A DNA stretch of 64,000 bases from an uncultured Clostridia bacterium (GTDB taxonomy: Bacteria > Bacillota > Clostridia > Lachnospirales > Lachnospiraceae). The stretch's first letter is position 1; each line of letters starts with the position of its first letter. Location of the stretch: NCBI GenBank assembly GCA_948472945.1, contig CAOKVX010000001.1:248001-312000 (forward strand), written 5' to 3'. A program made the translations under genes and the position numbers. Below are positions 18,916-27,447 of this stretch, one piece after another. The notes under the pieces are model-generated. The model did no database searches, had not been told where the DNA came from, and saw nothing but the letters and a program-made list of their open reading frames with translations.

Positions 18916-18998
18916 CATGATACAAATGCCAATTGGTCAGGCATTGCATGCCTGCGCGCAAATGACATCAGATATTCATGATAAAACGGGGTGATTTT

Positions 18999-20048
18999 GT
19001 GGATGATATAAGCGAAATTGATTTTGGAGCTGTAGACGAGATAGTAGGCAGGGTAAACGGGGGCGGCTATTCTTTCAGCGATTACGTAGGCATGATAGTT
19101 TCGGACGGCGGAGGGGTAAATTACAGGACGATTGCCGACAATATAATAAATTCGATTAGCTATGAGCTGTCGGATGTTAAGACGCTTCTTGCGGAAATGA
19201 TATTTATTGTTATAGTGGCGGCGGTGTATGTAAACATATCAAGGACTTTCAGGAGCAGGCAGGTTTCTGAGACGGGTTTTTACATAACGTACATGTTTAT
19301 GTTTATGCTGCTTGCCGTAAGCTTTGGCAAGCTGTACGAAATGGCGGAACAGACGATGGGTATGCTGCTTTCGTATATGCAGGCGCTTGTACCGGCATTT
19401 TTCCTGACGGTGTCGTATGTGTGCGGCGGAGTGGCGTCAGTTACCTTTTATCAGGAGGCGCTTATACTTATTACGCTTGTTGAGGCGGTACTGTTAAAAA
19501 TATTTTTGCCTCTCATAAACGTATATTTTGTGTTTGCACTTGTAAATCCGCTATTGGAGGAAGATTTATTTTCAAATATGCTTGAGCTGTTAGACAAGCT
19601 GATCTCGTGGGGGATTAAATCATTATTTGCGGTTGTCGCAGGAATCGGTGCAATCCAGAGTTTGATTATTCCTGTTGCCGGGAACATAAGAAATGGAGTC
19701 GTAATCAAGCGCGCGTCGTCAATACCCGGGGTTGGAGGCAGCGTTAGCGCGGTTATGGAGTCAGTTCTTGGCGCCGGGGCGATAATTAAAAATGCAGTTG
19801 GCGCCGCGGGTCTTATAGCGATTGTAATAATATGCGCGTACCCTGTTTTAAAGCTTATGACATACTCCGTAATGTACCATGCCGGGGCCGCATTTTCACA
19901 GCCGGTGGCGGGTGACAAGAGGATGCCGTCATGCATGGTTGCTGCATCCCGCGCGGCAAGGATGATGCTTATGGTGGTTGGTATGTCGGCGGTATTGTTC
20001 ATGCTTACTATTGCGGTTGTAACGCTGGCTACGGGAAGAGGGTACTGA
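18999..20048 (+). CDS. spoIIIAE: Stage III sporulation protein AE
   Basis: About 349 residues, polytopic membrane protein with seven or more hydrophobic segments; conserved stretch VNPLLEEDLFSNMLELL in the middle. Core membrane component of the SpoIIIA channel. GTG 18999 is proposed because GGGGTGA (18988-18994) lies just before it; an in-frame ATG at 18978 has no ribosome binding site and would add seven residues (MIKRGDF). Shorter at the N-terminus than the B. subtilis protein, which has a signal peptide there. Confidence 0.93.
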   Translation: MDDISEIDFGAVDEIVGRVNGGGYSFSDYVGMIVSDGGGVNYRTIADNIINSISYELSDVKTLLAEMIFIVIVAAVYVNISRTFRSRQVSETGFYITYMFMFMLLAVSFGKLYEMAEQTMGMLLSYMQALVPAFFLTVSYVCGGVASVTFYQEALILITLVEAVLLKIFLPLINVYFVFALVNPLLEEDLFSNMLELLDKLISWGIKSLFAVVAGIGAIQSLIIPVAGNIRNGVVIKRASSIPGVGGSVSAVMESVLGAGAIIKNAVGAAGLIAIVIICAYPVLKLMTYSVMYHAGAAFSQPVAGDKRMPSCMVAASRAARMMLMVVGMSAVLFMLTIAVVTLATGRGY

Positions 20049-20049
20049 T

Positions 20050-20643
20050 ATGGATGTTCTTTTGGGAATGGTGAGAAATGTATGCGCATTTGTGCTGCTT
20101 ACTACTGTTGTAAACAATCTCATGCAGGGGAGTGTTTATAGAAAATATATACGTTTTTTTGTGGGCATAGTGATGCTTATTCTCGTTATCAATCCTGTTA
20201 TGTCGCTCCTTTCAATGGATGTAAGCTTTAAGGATAATATTTCAAAATATATAGAGGACGCCGAAAGATATGAGATTTACGAGGAGGTTAAAATGGGTGA
20301 GGTGAATGCGGCAAACGACATAATGCAGGAATATAAAGAGTCTCTTGACAGGTCGCTTGAGGCTTTGATGAAAGAGCATAATTTGTATATTGTGGACAGC
20401 CGCTGGGAGATAGAGGACGATTACTTGGAAGATAATTTTGGGGAAATAGACAGGGTTGAGGTAAGGGTATCGTCGTCAAGTGAGGTTGATATAGGTGACA
20501 TCAGTATTGATGAAGATGGAAATGTTAATATGTCTGGCGTAACAGGAGGCTCGGAGGAAAAATTAGCTGATAAGTTATGTGAGGAGATGGCCGAGACATT
20601 TAACATAGAGAGGGAGTGCGTGCGAGTTGAAATTCTTATCTAA
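20050..20643 (+). CDS. spoIIIAF: Stage III sporulation protein AF
   Basis: 197 residues: two membrane segments within the first 60 residues (FVLLTTVVNNL and RFFVGIVMLILVINPVMSLL), then an acidic domain on one side of the membrane. SpoIIIAF is a ring-forming channel component related to secretion-system proteins. One base separates it from spoIIIAE; it overlaps spoIIIAG by 17 bases. Confidence 0.94.
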   Translation: MDVLLGMVRNVCAFVLLTTVVNNLMQGSVYRKYIRFFVGIVMLILVINPVMSLLSMDVSFKDNISKYIEDAERYEIYEEVKMGEVNAANDIMQEYKESLDRSLEALMKEHNLYIVDSRWEIEDDYLEDNFGEIDRVEVRVSSSSEVDIGDISIDEDGNVNMSGVTGGSEEKLADKLCEEMAETFNIERECVRVEILI

Positions 20644-21181
20644 AATTGGAATATGGAAACTTGGTCTGATTGTGGTTGCAGGAGTGCTTCTTATAGGACT
20701 GTCTGCAAAAGATTTTGTGGATATGGGAAAGGATAAACAGATTGTAAGCACAAACACGGGCGATGATGTTTCAGATGAAGATTCAAACCGGTATATAAGG
20801 ATAATGGAAAACAGGCTCAAGTCCGTGCTTTCAAAGGTTGACGGGGTTGGAGACGCAAATGTTATGATAACGCTCGAGTCTTCGTCGGAGAAAGTGACGC
20901 TAAAGGATATACCGAGAAGCAGCGAAATTACTAATGAAACCTCAGAGAACGGTACCGTAAAGCAGCAGACAAACAGCCGCAGCGAGGAGAGCACGATATA
21001 TTCCGAGGAAGGCAAGGGAAAAGTACCGTACGTGGTTAAAGAAATCGAGCCTCAGATTCTCGGCGTAGTCGTAGTGAGCAAGGGGGGAGACAACCCGGCG
21101 GTAAAAAAAGAAATTATTGAGGCAGTTCAGGTATTATTTGGAATTGAGGCACATAAGATAAAAGTAATGAAACATCAATAA
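20627..21181 (+). CDS. spoIIIAG: Stage III sporulation protein AG
   Basis: 184 residues with one N-terminal membrane anchor (KLGLIVVAGVLLIGLSA) and a domain facing the space between the two spore membranes; in B. subtilis SpoIIIAG forms a large ring in the feeding channel. TTG start at 20627 with AGGGAG (20611-20616) inside the spoIIIAF 3' end. The conserved core includes ENRLKSVLSKVDGVGDANVM. Confidence 0.94.
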   Translation: MKFLSKIGIWKLGLIVVAGVLLIGLSAKDFVDMGKDKQIVSTNTGDDVSDEDSNRYIRIMENRLKSVLSKVDGVGDANVMITLESSSEKVTLKDIPRSSEITNETSENGTVKQQTNSRSEESTIYSEEGKGKVPYVVKEIEPQILGVVVVSKGGDNPAVKKEIIEAVQVLFGIEAHKIKVMKHQ

Positions 21182-21204
21182 TTAATGTAGCAGGAGGATG
21201 TGTA

Positions 21205-21978
21205 TTGAAAAAGATATTTGGAAAGAATCAGGTAATCATAACGGCTCTTGCAGTGATGATAGCGGTTGCCGGTTACCTGTCGGTTACACAGGATAAATCA
21301 AATGAAGTTGCAAATATGGGGGGAAATCAGACAGAAGACGGAACGAATGAAGGTACAAACCTTGACGAGGCGTCCGCCGACGGCACTCTATTTGATATTT
21401 CGGACGAGGATATAGCACAGCTGGAAGGCGGTTATAAGCTTTCCGATAACGGGGAAATCGTTACCGGGGATACGGACAATGCCCCAACCGATATAGCCCA
21501 GTCGGGAGAATCTAACACAGGTAACACGGCCGCACCTAACAATTCAGGCAATGCGCCGCAGGACAGTGAGACCGGAGTTAATACTGCCGGCGAGGCGGTG
21601 CTTGTGTCAAGTACTATCGGAGCTGAGTATTTTGATGCCGCAAAGCTTTCAAGAGAGCAGACCCGCTCGAAAAATAAAGAAATTCTAATGGAGCTTGTCA
21701 ACAGCGCTACGACGACTGAGGCCCAGAAAGAGAAAGCGGTAGGCGAGGTAATCGAGCTTACATCGAACCTTGAGAAAGAGACTGCTGCTGAAAATATGCT
21801 TGAGGCAAAAGGTTTCGGCGATTGTATTGTCAACATTGTCGACGGCAAGGTCGACGTTATAGTGAACGCCAATAACCTGACGGAAAAACAGATTGCACAG
21901 ATAGAAGACGTTGTAAAGAGAAAAACCGACACAGCCGCCGAGAACATAGTAATCACGCCGGTGGGTGTTGCACAGTAA
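21205..21978 (+). CDS. spoIIIAH: Stage III sporulation protein AH
   Basis: 257 residues: N-terminal membrane anchor (VIITALAVMIAVAGYLSV), a long Asn/Thr/Asp-rich linker of low complexity (about residues 35-130), and the C-terminal YscJ/FliF-like domain ending ENIVITPVGVAQ. SpoIIIAH pairs with forespore SpoIIQ across the intermembrane space. TTG start at 21205 behind CAGGAGGATG. The linker is longer than in B. subtilis. Last gene of the operon; a strong terminator follows. Confidence 0.95.
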   Translation: MKKIFGKNQVIITALAVMIAVAGYLSVTQDKSNEVANMGGNQTEDGTNEGTNLDEASADGTLFDISDEDIAQLEGGYKLSDNGEIVTGDTDNAPTDIAQSGESNTGNTAAPNNSGNAPQDSETGVNTAGEAVLVSSTIGAEYFDAAKLSREQTRSKNKEILMELVNSATTTEAQKEKAVGEVIELTSNLEKETAAENMLEAKGFGDCIVNIVDGKVDVIVNANNLTEKQIAQIEDVVKRKTDTAAENIVITPVGVAQ

Positions 21979-22008
21979 AACATATAAATGGTTACAGAAT
22001 TAATTGAG

Positions 22009-22038
22009 GGTACCATTCGCTGCGGATGGTGCCTTTTT
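22009..22038 (+). terminator. Rho-independent terminator of the spoIIIA operon
   Basis: 10-bp stem GGTACCATTC (22009-22018) / GGATGGTGCC (22024-22033, two G-U pairs), 5-base loop, then TTTTT. Thirty bases after spoIIIAH. Confidence 0.88.
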
Positions 22039-22104
22039 CCATAAATATTCCGCATTTCTTTATTGGGAAAAACTGTACACATTGAGCTGTATTATCCGTA
22101 TATG

Positions 22105-22135
22105 CGGGCGTAAATGATTTCAGGAAATCCGCCCG
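22105..22135 (+). other. Two-step hairpin between the spoIIIA terminator and the Asp23 gene
   Basis: Outer stem CGGGCG (22105-22110) / CGCCCG (22130-22135) encloses inner stem GATTTC (22116-22121) / GAAATC (22124-22129) with a 2-base loop, followed by TTTGT. Could be a second terminator or a DNA cruciform; it is upstream of the Asp23 promoter, so it is not part of that mRNA. Confidence 0.4.
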
Positions 22136-22159
22136 TTTGTGAATCAGGCAAAAAAAGGT

Positions 22160-22187
22160 TTTCAAATCCTTACAAATTTGTTATAAT
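22160..22187 (+). promoter_or_regulatory. Predicted promoter of the Asp23-nusB-...-argR cluster
   Basis: TTTCAA (22160-22165), 16-base spacer, TATAAT (22182-22187) with extended -10 TG at 22179-22180. Suits a vegetative sigma-A start separating the housekeeping genes from the sporulation operon. Confidence 0.6.
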
Positions 22188-22227
22188 AGCATTTAATGAA
22201 ATAATGCATGTTTTACAGGAGGTCATT

Positions 22228-22626
22228 ATGGGAATAAAAGAACAGGATATCAGACAGGTCTATAAAACGATTGACATGGGAAATGATGAATTCGGAGAGG
22301 TACAGATATCTGATGAAGTAGTTGCCAGTATTGCAGCCCTTACAATTAAAGAGGTAGACGGCGTTCATTCAACAGTTGGCTCAATCACGAACGAGATTGT
22401 CGGAAAGCTAGGAGTTAAGAACCTCTCTAAAGGGGTGAAAGCTGTTATCGAGGATGATAACGTAATGATTGACATGAACATCAATATGGAATATGGCTAC
22501 AATATACTCAAGACATGTTCTGCGCTTCAGGAAAAAATTATACAGACAGTGAACAATATGACGGGACTCAATGTAGTTGAGGTAAATGTACGTATAGCAG
22601 GAGTTATAATAGAAAAAGACAAATAA
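22228..22626 (+). CDS. yqhY: Asp23/Gls24 family envelope stress protein
   Basis: 132-residue Asp23 (DUF322) protein; typical motifs SIAALTIKEVDGVHS and the C-terminal VNNMTGLNVVEVNVRIAGV. Family members are small cytoplasmic proteins linked to cell envelope stress; in B. subtilis yqhY also lies directly upstream of nusB. Start ATG 22228 with ACAGGAGGT; the in-frame open stretch back to 22114 crosses the promoter and is rejected. Confidence 0.93.
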   Translation: MGIKEQDIRQVYKTIDMGNDEFGEVQISDEVVASIAALTIKEVDGVHSTVGSITNEIVGKLGVKNLSKGVKAVIEDDNVMIDMNINMEYGYNILKTCSALQEKIIQTVNNMTGLNVVEVNVRIAGVIIEKDK

Positions 22627-22812
22627 TCCAAGCTTCACGGTTAAGTGTATAATACGAGTGAATAATATCACAGCTGACTCCACAGTAATATTGTATGATA
22701 ATGTGAGGTTTGAATAGTAAAATATGCAGTTATGAGCTGTCGCGATATAGAATAATTTGCCGGTGCTGTTATGGCTGCGGCGGCTTTAATTCCATAGCGG
22801 AAGGGAAAGGTA

Positions 22813-23235
22813 ATGACAAGACGCAAGATAAGGGAGCATATATTCCGTATATTATTCGGTACAGGTTTCCACGCTGAAAATGAATTTGAAGAACAGTACT
22901 TGATGTACTGGAACGTACAGGACGACGCTCCGACCGACGGGGAGCACGGGGAGATAAAGTCAAAGATTATTGGGATAAGAAACAAGATACCCGAGATGGA
23001 CTCTGTTATAGAAAAATGCTCTAAGGGTTGGAAGCTAAACAGAATCGGCAATGCAGATATAACTATATTAAGAATTGCGATATATGAGATGAAATATGAC
23101 GATAATGTTCCGGTCAGGGTTGCGATAAACGAGGCCGTGGAGCTTGCAAAAAAATATGGGATAGACAATTCGCCGGGCTTTGTCAATGGAATACTCGCAA
23201 ATGTCGCAAAACAGAATGAAGAAGGTTTAGAATGA
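22813..23235 (+). CDS. nusB: Transcription antitermination factor NusB
   Basis: 140-residue helical RNA-binding protein that, with NusE (S10), promotes antitermination on rRNA operons. Recognised by MTRRKIREHIFRILF at the N-terminus and NEAVELAKKYG followed by SPGFVNGILANV at the C-terminus. Ribosome binding site AAGGGAAAGG. The preceding 186 bases hold no gene and no clear signal. Overlaps xseA by 4 bases (ATGA). Confidence 0.95.
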   Translation: MTRRKIREHIFRILFGTGFHAENEFEEQYLMYWNVQDDAPTDGEHGEIKSKIIGIRNKIPEMDSVIEKCSKGWKLNRIGNADITILRIAIYEMKYDDNVPVRVAINEAVELAKKYGIDNSPGFVNGILANVAKQNEEGLE

Positions 23236-24446
23236 ATCAGATATATACGGTGTCGCAGGTAAACAGCTATATTAAGGGTATGTTTGCGATGGATGCGGCG
23301 CTTGCCAATATTGCAATTAAAGGTGAGATATCCAACTGTACCTATCATTCGTCAGGTCATATATATTTTACGTTAAAAGACAAAGGCGGAAGAATGTCGT
23401 GCGTTATGTTTGCCGGCAGCAGACGGGGTCTTGATTTCATGATGAGGGACGGCATGAGCATTGTTGCCGTCGGCAATATAGGCGTATACGAAAGAGATGG
23501 GAAGTACCAGCTGTATGCCTCCAGGATAATGAGGGAGGGTTACGGAGAATTATATGAAAAACTTGAGATGTTAAAGAAAAAGCTCTCGGAAGAAGGGCTT
23601 TTTAGTGATGTTAACAAAAAAAAGATACCGTATTACGCGCGCAGGGTAGGGATAGTAACTGCGTCGGGGGCAGCCGCGCTGCAGGATATAATAACCGTGA
23701 GTTTAAGGCGAAACCCTTATGTAGGGCTTTATCTATGTCCTGCGGTTGTGCAGGGGGCTGAGGCGGCACAGTCTGTTGCGGACGCCATAGCCCGTATGGA
23801 CACAATGGGAATGGACGTAATAATAGTCGGACGCGGAGGCGGCTCATTTGAGGATTTGTTTGCATTTAATGAGGAAATAGTCGTCAGGGCGATATATAAC
23901 TGTAAGACTCCGGTCATTTCGGCTGTGGGCCACGACGTTGACACAACGCTCTCGGACTTTGCGTCGGATTTAAGGGCAGCTACGCCGTCGGCTGCGGCGG
24001 AACTTGCGGTTGCAAGAATCACGGACGTGTTTGCAAGAATAGACGACTACAAAAGTCTTCTACTTAGACTTATGCAGGATATAGTAGCAGATAACAGAAT
24101 AATCGCCGAGAGATACTTTACCAGAATCAAATATGCAAGTCCGCAGATGAATATAGAGAACAGGAAAATATATGCTGATGAGCTTGCACAGAGGCTTAGG
24201 AGGCTCATCGACGACAGGCTTAAAGCGTACAGGGCAAGATTACTTATCTGCACTGAGAAGCTCAAGGTACTGTCGCCGCTTCACAGGCTGTCCGGAGGCT
24301 ATTCGTATGTTGCGGACGTCTCCGGAAATGCGCTTACAAGTGCAGGACAGGCCCGGGTTGGAGACAGTATAACCGTCACTTTGAGGGACGGAATAATTAA
24401 TGCGGATGTGACGCAGGTAAAGGAGCAGGACAATGGCAAAGCTTGA
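23232..24446 (+). CDS. xseA: Exodeoxyribonuclease VII large subunit
   Basis: 404 residues. N-terminal OB fold (YTVSQVNSYIKGMF, then NCTYHSSGHIYFTLKD), catalytic region with GRGGGSFEDLFAFN, and ISAVGHDVDTTLSDFASDLR followed by ATPSAAAELA, then a long helical arm. Degrades single-stranded DNA from both ends together with XseB. Overlaps nusB by 4 and xseB by 14 bases. Confidence 0.97.
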   Translation: MNQIYTVSQVNSYIKGMFAMDAALANIAIKGEISNCTYHSSGHIYFTLKDKGGRMSCVMFAGSRRGLDFMMRDGMSIVAVGNIGVYERDGKYQLYASRIMREGYGELYEKLEMLKKKLSEEGLFSDVNKKKIPYYARRVGIVTASGAAALQDIITVSLRRNPYVGLYLCPAVVQGAEAAQSVADAIARMDTMGMDVIIVGRGGGSFEDLFAFNEEIVVRAIYNCKTPVISAVGHDVDTTLSDFASDLRAATPSAAAELAVARITDVFARIDDYKSLLLRLMQDIVADNRIIAERYFTRIKYASPQMNIENRKIYADELAQRLRRLIDDRLKAYRARLLICTEKLKVLSPLHRLSGGYSYVADVSGNALTSAGQARVGDSITVTLRDGIINADVTQVKEQDNGKA

Positions 24447-24645
24447 AGACAACTTCAACAAATTAGAAACTATAATTGACAAACTTGAAAACGGCGACAA
24501 GGGGCTTGAGGAATCATTTAAGCTGTACGAACAGGGAATGAAGCTTCTTGCACAGTGCAACAGCGATATAGATAAGGTAGAAAAAAAATTGATTATTCTT
24601 CAGGAGGAATCAGATGAGACAACAGATGAACAGGAAAATATGTGA
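24433..24645 (+). CDS. xseB: Exodeoxyribonuclease VII small subunit
   Basis: 70-residue helical hairpin with the family pattern LEDNFNKLETIIDKLENGD and SFKLYEQGMKLL. Several copies coat the XseA arm. Starts within the end of xseA and overlaps ispA by 32 bases, an unusually long same-strand overlap. Confidence 0.95.
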   Translation: MAKLEDNFNKLETIIDKLENGDKGLEESFKLYEQGMKLLAQCNSDIDKVEKKLIILQEESDETTDEQENM

Positions 24646-25501
24646 TATAGAGACAGTTCTAAAAAAATATCTTCCTGACAAGGAAGGATATCAGAAGACT
24701 ATATTTGAGGCGATGGAATATGCGCTTATGGCCGGTGGGAAAAGACTCAGGCCTATGTTTATGTATGAGATATATACAATGCTTGGTGGATCTGAGCCGG
24801 ATGCCATTGAGCCGTTTATGGCGGCGATTGAGATGATACACACGTATTCCCTAATACATGACGACCTCCCGGCTATGGACAACGACGAGTACAGAAGAGG
24901 CAGAAAAACTACGCATGTAGTGTACGGAGAGGCTATGGGAATACTGGCGGGGGACGCACTTCTAAATTACGCTTATGAGACTGCCTCAAAAGCATTTGGA
25001 TGTGAATACCCTGAAAGGGCAATAGAGGCGTACAGGGTGCTTGTCTCAAAAGCCGGAGTGTTCGGCATGGTAGGCGGTCAGGTTGTTGATGTCGAGATGA
25101 ACGGCAAAGTACCGGACAGAGATATGCTCAAATTTATATATGAGCTCAAGACGGCTGCACTTTTGGAGGCTTCTTTCATGATTGGGGGAATTATGGCCGG
25201 TGCAAAAAAAGATGAAGTTGATACACTGTGCCGTATTGCGCGCAACGTCGGGATAGCGTTTCAGATACAGGACGATATTTTGGATGTGACAAGTACGACT
25301 GAGGAGCTTGGGAAACCTGTTAAAAGCGATGAGAAAAATGAAAAGACTACATACATCACACTTTGCGGTATGGAGGCCGCAAAAAAGGCCGTAAAGGAAT
25401 ATTCGGAAAATGCGGTGGCGCTCCTTGACGGACTGCCTGCGGTTAACGGCAGAGAGTATGTAAAATGGCTTGTAAGCGAACTTATCAATAGAAAAAAATA
25501 G
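24614..25501 (+). CDS. ispA: Polyprenyl (farnesyl / geranyl) diphosphate synthase
   Basis: 295-residue trans-prenyltransferase that condenses IPP with allylic diphosphates. First Asp-rich motif LIHDDLPAMDND, second FQIQDDILD, and the GGKRLRP substrate motif are all present. The product is probably C15 by genomic context (xseB-ispA-dxs is the standard order), not proven by the sequence. Start ATG 24614 with CAGGAGGA inside xseB. Confidence 0.95.
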   Translation: MRQQMNRKICDIETVLKKYLPDKEGYQKTIFEAMEYALMAGGKRLRPMFMYEIYTMLGGSEPDAIEPFMAAIEMIHTYSLIHDDLPAMDNDEYRRGRKTTHVVYGEAMGILAGDALLNYAYETASKAFGCEYPERAIEAYRVLVSKAGVFGMVGGQVVDVEMNGKVPDRDMLKFIYELKTAALLEASFMIGGIMAGAKKDEVDTLCRIARNVGIAFQIQDDILDVTSTTEELGKPVKSDEKNEKTTYITLCGMEAAKKAVKEYSENAVALLDGLPAVNGREYVKWLVSELINRKK

Positions 25502-25518
25502 CGGAGAGGTACTTATAA

Positions 25519-27441
25519 ATGTATAAGATACTCGGACAGATTGAAAAACCTAACGACATAAAAAATATAGCGCCGGAGGACTACAGAAGGCTTGCCTCAG
25601 AGATAAGGGCCTGCCTTGTTAACAGTGTCAGCCGTACCGGAGGCCATTTGGCGTCAAACCTGGGTGTAGTGGAGCTCACGATGGCCCTACACCTGTGCCT
25701 TGATTTTCCGGAGGACAAGCTTGTATGGGACGTAGGACACCAGTCTTATGTACATAAGATACTTACGGGAAGATGGGGTAAGATGGATACAATAAGACAG
25801 CATGGCGGGCTCAGCGGGTTCCCTCAGATAAACGAGAGCGAGACTGATGCGTTTGACACCGGGCACGCTTCGACGTCTGTATCTGCAGCGCTGGGTTTTG
25901 CACATGCGGCAAGACTGCAGGGCAGAAAAAACAGGGTGTTTGCGGTAATAGGGGACGGATCCATGACAGGAGGAATGTTTTTTGAGGCCATAAACAACGC
26001 CGCTACGCTGAAATCAAATATGGTTATCATACTTAACGACAACAATATGTCTATCTCAAAAAATGTCGGGGGAATGTCAAAGTATCTCACAAAACTTAGA
26101 ACGGCAAGCCAGTATACGACTCTCAAGGATAATATAGAATATGCGCTTAAAAAGATGCCGTATATCGGCGAGAATGTAATAGATAAGATAAGGCGCTCTA
26201 AGAGCTCTCTGAAGCATCTCGTAATACCGGGAATGTTTTTTGAAGATATGGGGCTTACCTATATCGGGCCTGTTGACGGACATAACGTAACCCAGCTTGT
26301 AAAAACATTTGAGAATGCGGTAAATCTTGATAAACCGGTTATAATACATGTAAAGACTAAAAAAGGCAGGGGCTACCGTCTTGCTGAGGAGAATCCATGT
26401 TTCTTTCACGGTGTCGAGCCGTTTGATATAAGGAGCGGCGAGCTCAGAAAAAAAAGGGTTGAAGGCTCGTTGTCTTATACGGAAGTGTTTGGCAGGAAAC
26501 TGTGCGAGATGGCGGCCGAAAACGAAAGGATTGTCGCCGTATGCGCCGCAATGCCTCAGGGGACGGGACTTATACCTTTCGCTGAACAATATAAGAGAAG
26601 ATTTTTTGACGTGGGAATAGCCGAGGAGCACGCCGTGACATTTGCGGCAGGTCTTGCGGCTGACAATATGATTCCAGTCGTGGCGATATATTCTACATTT
26701 TTGCAGAGGGCGTATGACCAGATTATCCATGATGTCTGCAAGACGCGCAGGCACGTCGTGTTTGCGGTTGACAGAAGCGGTATAACGGGCAGCGACGGTG
26801 AAACTCACCAGGGAATATATGACGTATCATTTTTGTCCGGAATACCCGGGATGACTATAATGTCCCCAAAAAATAACATTGAATTTGAGGACATGCTTGA
26901 ATTTGCGGTAAATGAATACGACGGTCCTGCCGCAGTGCGCTATCCGAGAGGCGGGGCATGTATGGAATTGACTGAATACAGACAGAATATTGAGTACGGA
27001 AAGGCTGAGATTATATACGGAAGTACGGAGGAGAAAAGGCAGGTGCTTCTGCTGGCGGCGGGAAGCATGACTGATACTGCGGTTAAGACGGCCGACAATC
27101 TTGCGGGTGAGAATATATCTGCGACGGTTGTAAATATGAGGTTTATAAAACCGCTTGATACAAAGCTTCTTGAAAAGCTTATACCTAACCATGATATAAT
27201 AGTGACTCTTGAGGAAAATGTGATAAGCGGGGGTATTTCAGAGCAGGTTGCATCGTATATGCAGTGGAACGGTTTTTATGGCAAGCGGTGTCTGCCGGTC
27301 TGTCTGCCGGACGCTTACGTTGAGCACGGAAACCCTGATGTGCTCAAGGAAAAGTATGGGCTGACATGTGAGGCGGTGACGGAGAGAATACTTAAGGGCG
27401 GGGTATTAGAGACTCGCGGTAATAAATACAATCAGGAGTAA
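25519..27441 (+). CDS. dxs: 1-deoxy-D-xylulose-5-phosphate synthase
   Basis: 640 residues, full length. Thiamine-diphosphate enzyme that starts the MEP isoprenoid pathway from pyruvate and glyceraldehyde 3-phosphate. Cofactor motif VIGDGSMTGGMFFEAINNA, then ILNDNNMSIS; transketolase-like middle domain with DVGIAEEHAVTFAAGLA and GSDGETHQGIYD; C-terminal domain with TLEENVISGG. Eighteen bases after ispA, so both ends of the isoprenoid route are co-transcribed. No other MEP genes in the window. Confidence 0.97.
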   Translation: MYKILGQIEKPNDIKNIAPEDYRRLASEIRACLVNSVSRTGGHLASNLGVVELTMALHLCLDFPEDKLVWDVGHQSYVHKILTGRWGKMDTIRQHGGLSGFPQINESETDAFDTGHASTSVSAALGFAHAARLQGRKNRVFAVIGDGSMTGGMFFEAINNAATLKSNMVIILNDNNMSISKNVGGMSKYLTKLRTASQYTTLKDNIEYALKKMPYIGENVIDKIRRSKSSLKHLVIPGMFFEDMGLTYIGPVDGHNVTQLVKTFENAVNLDKPVIIHVKTKKGRGYRLAEENPCFFHGVEPFDIRSGELRKKRVEGSLSYTEVFGRKLCEMAAENERIVAVCAAMPQGTGLIPFAEQYKRRFFDVGIAEEHAVTFAAGLAADNMIPVVAIYSTFLQRAYDQIIHDVCKTRRHVVFAVDRSGITGSDGETHQGIYDVSFLSGIPGMTIMSPKNNIEFEDMLEFAVNEYDGPAAVRYPRGGACMELTEYRQNIEYGKAEIIYGSTEEKRQVLLLAAGSMTDTAVKTADNLAGENISATVVNMRFIKPLDTKLLEKLIPNHDIIVTLEENVISGGISEQVASYMQWNGFYGKRCLPVCLPDAYVEHGNPDVLKEKYGLTCEAVTERILKGGVLETRGNKYNQE

Positions 27442-27447
27442 TTTGAT

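Noticed and set aside
26077..26808. Long antisense ORF (243 codons) opposite dxs
   Set aside because: It is a shadow of the dxs coding frame, without ribosome binding site or recognisable protein features; the same holds for the antisense ORFs opposite aroA, spoIIIAE, spoIIIAH and the Big_2 gene.
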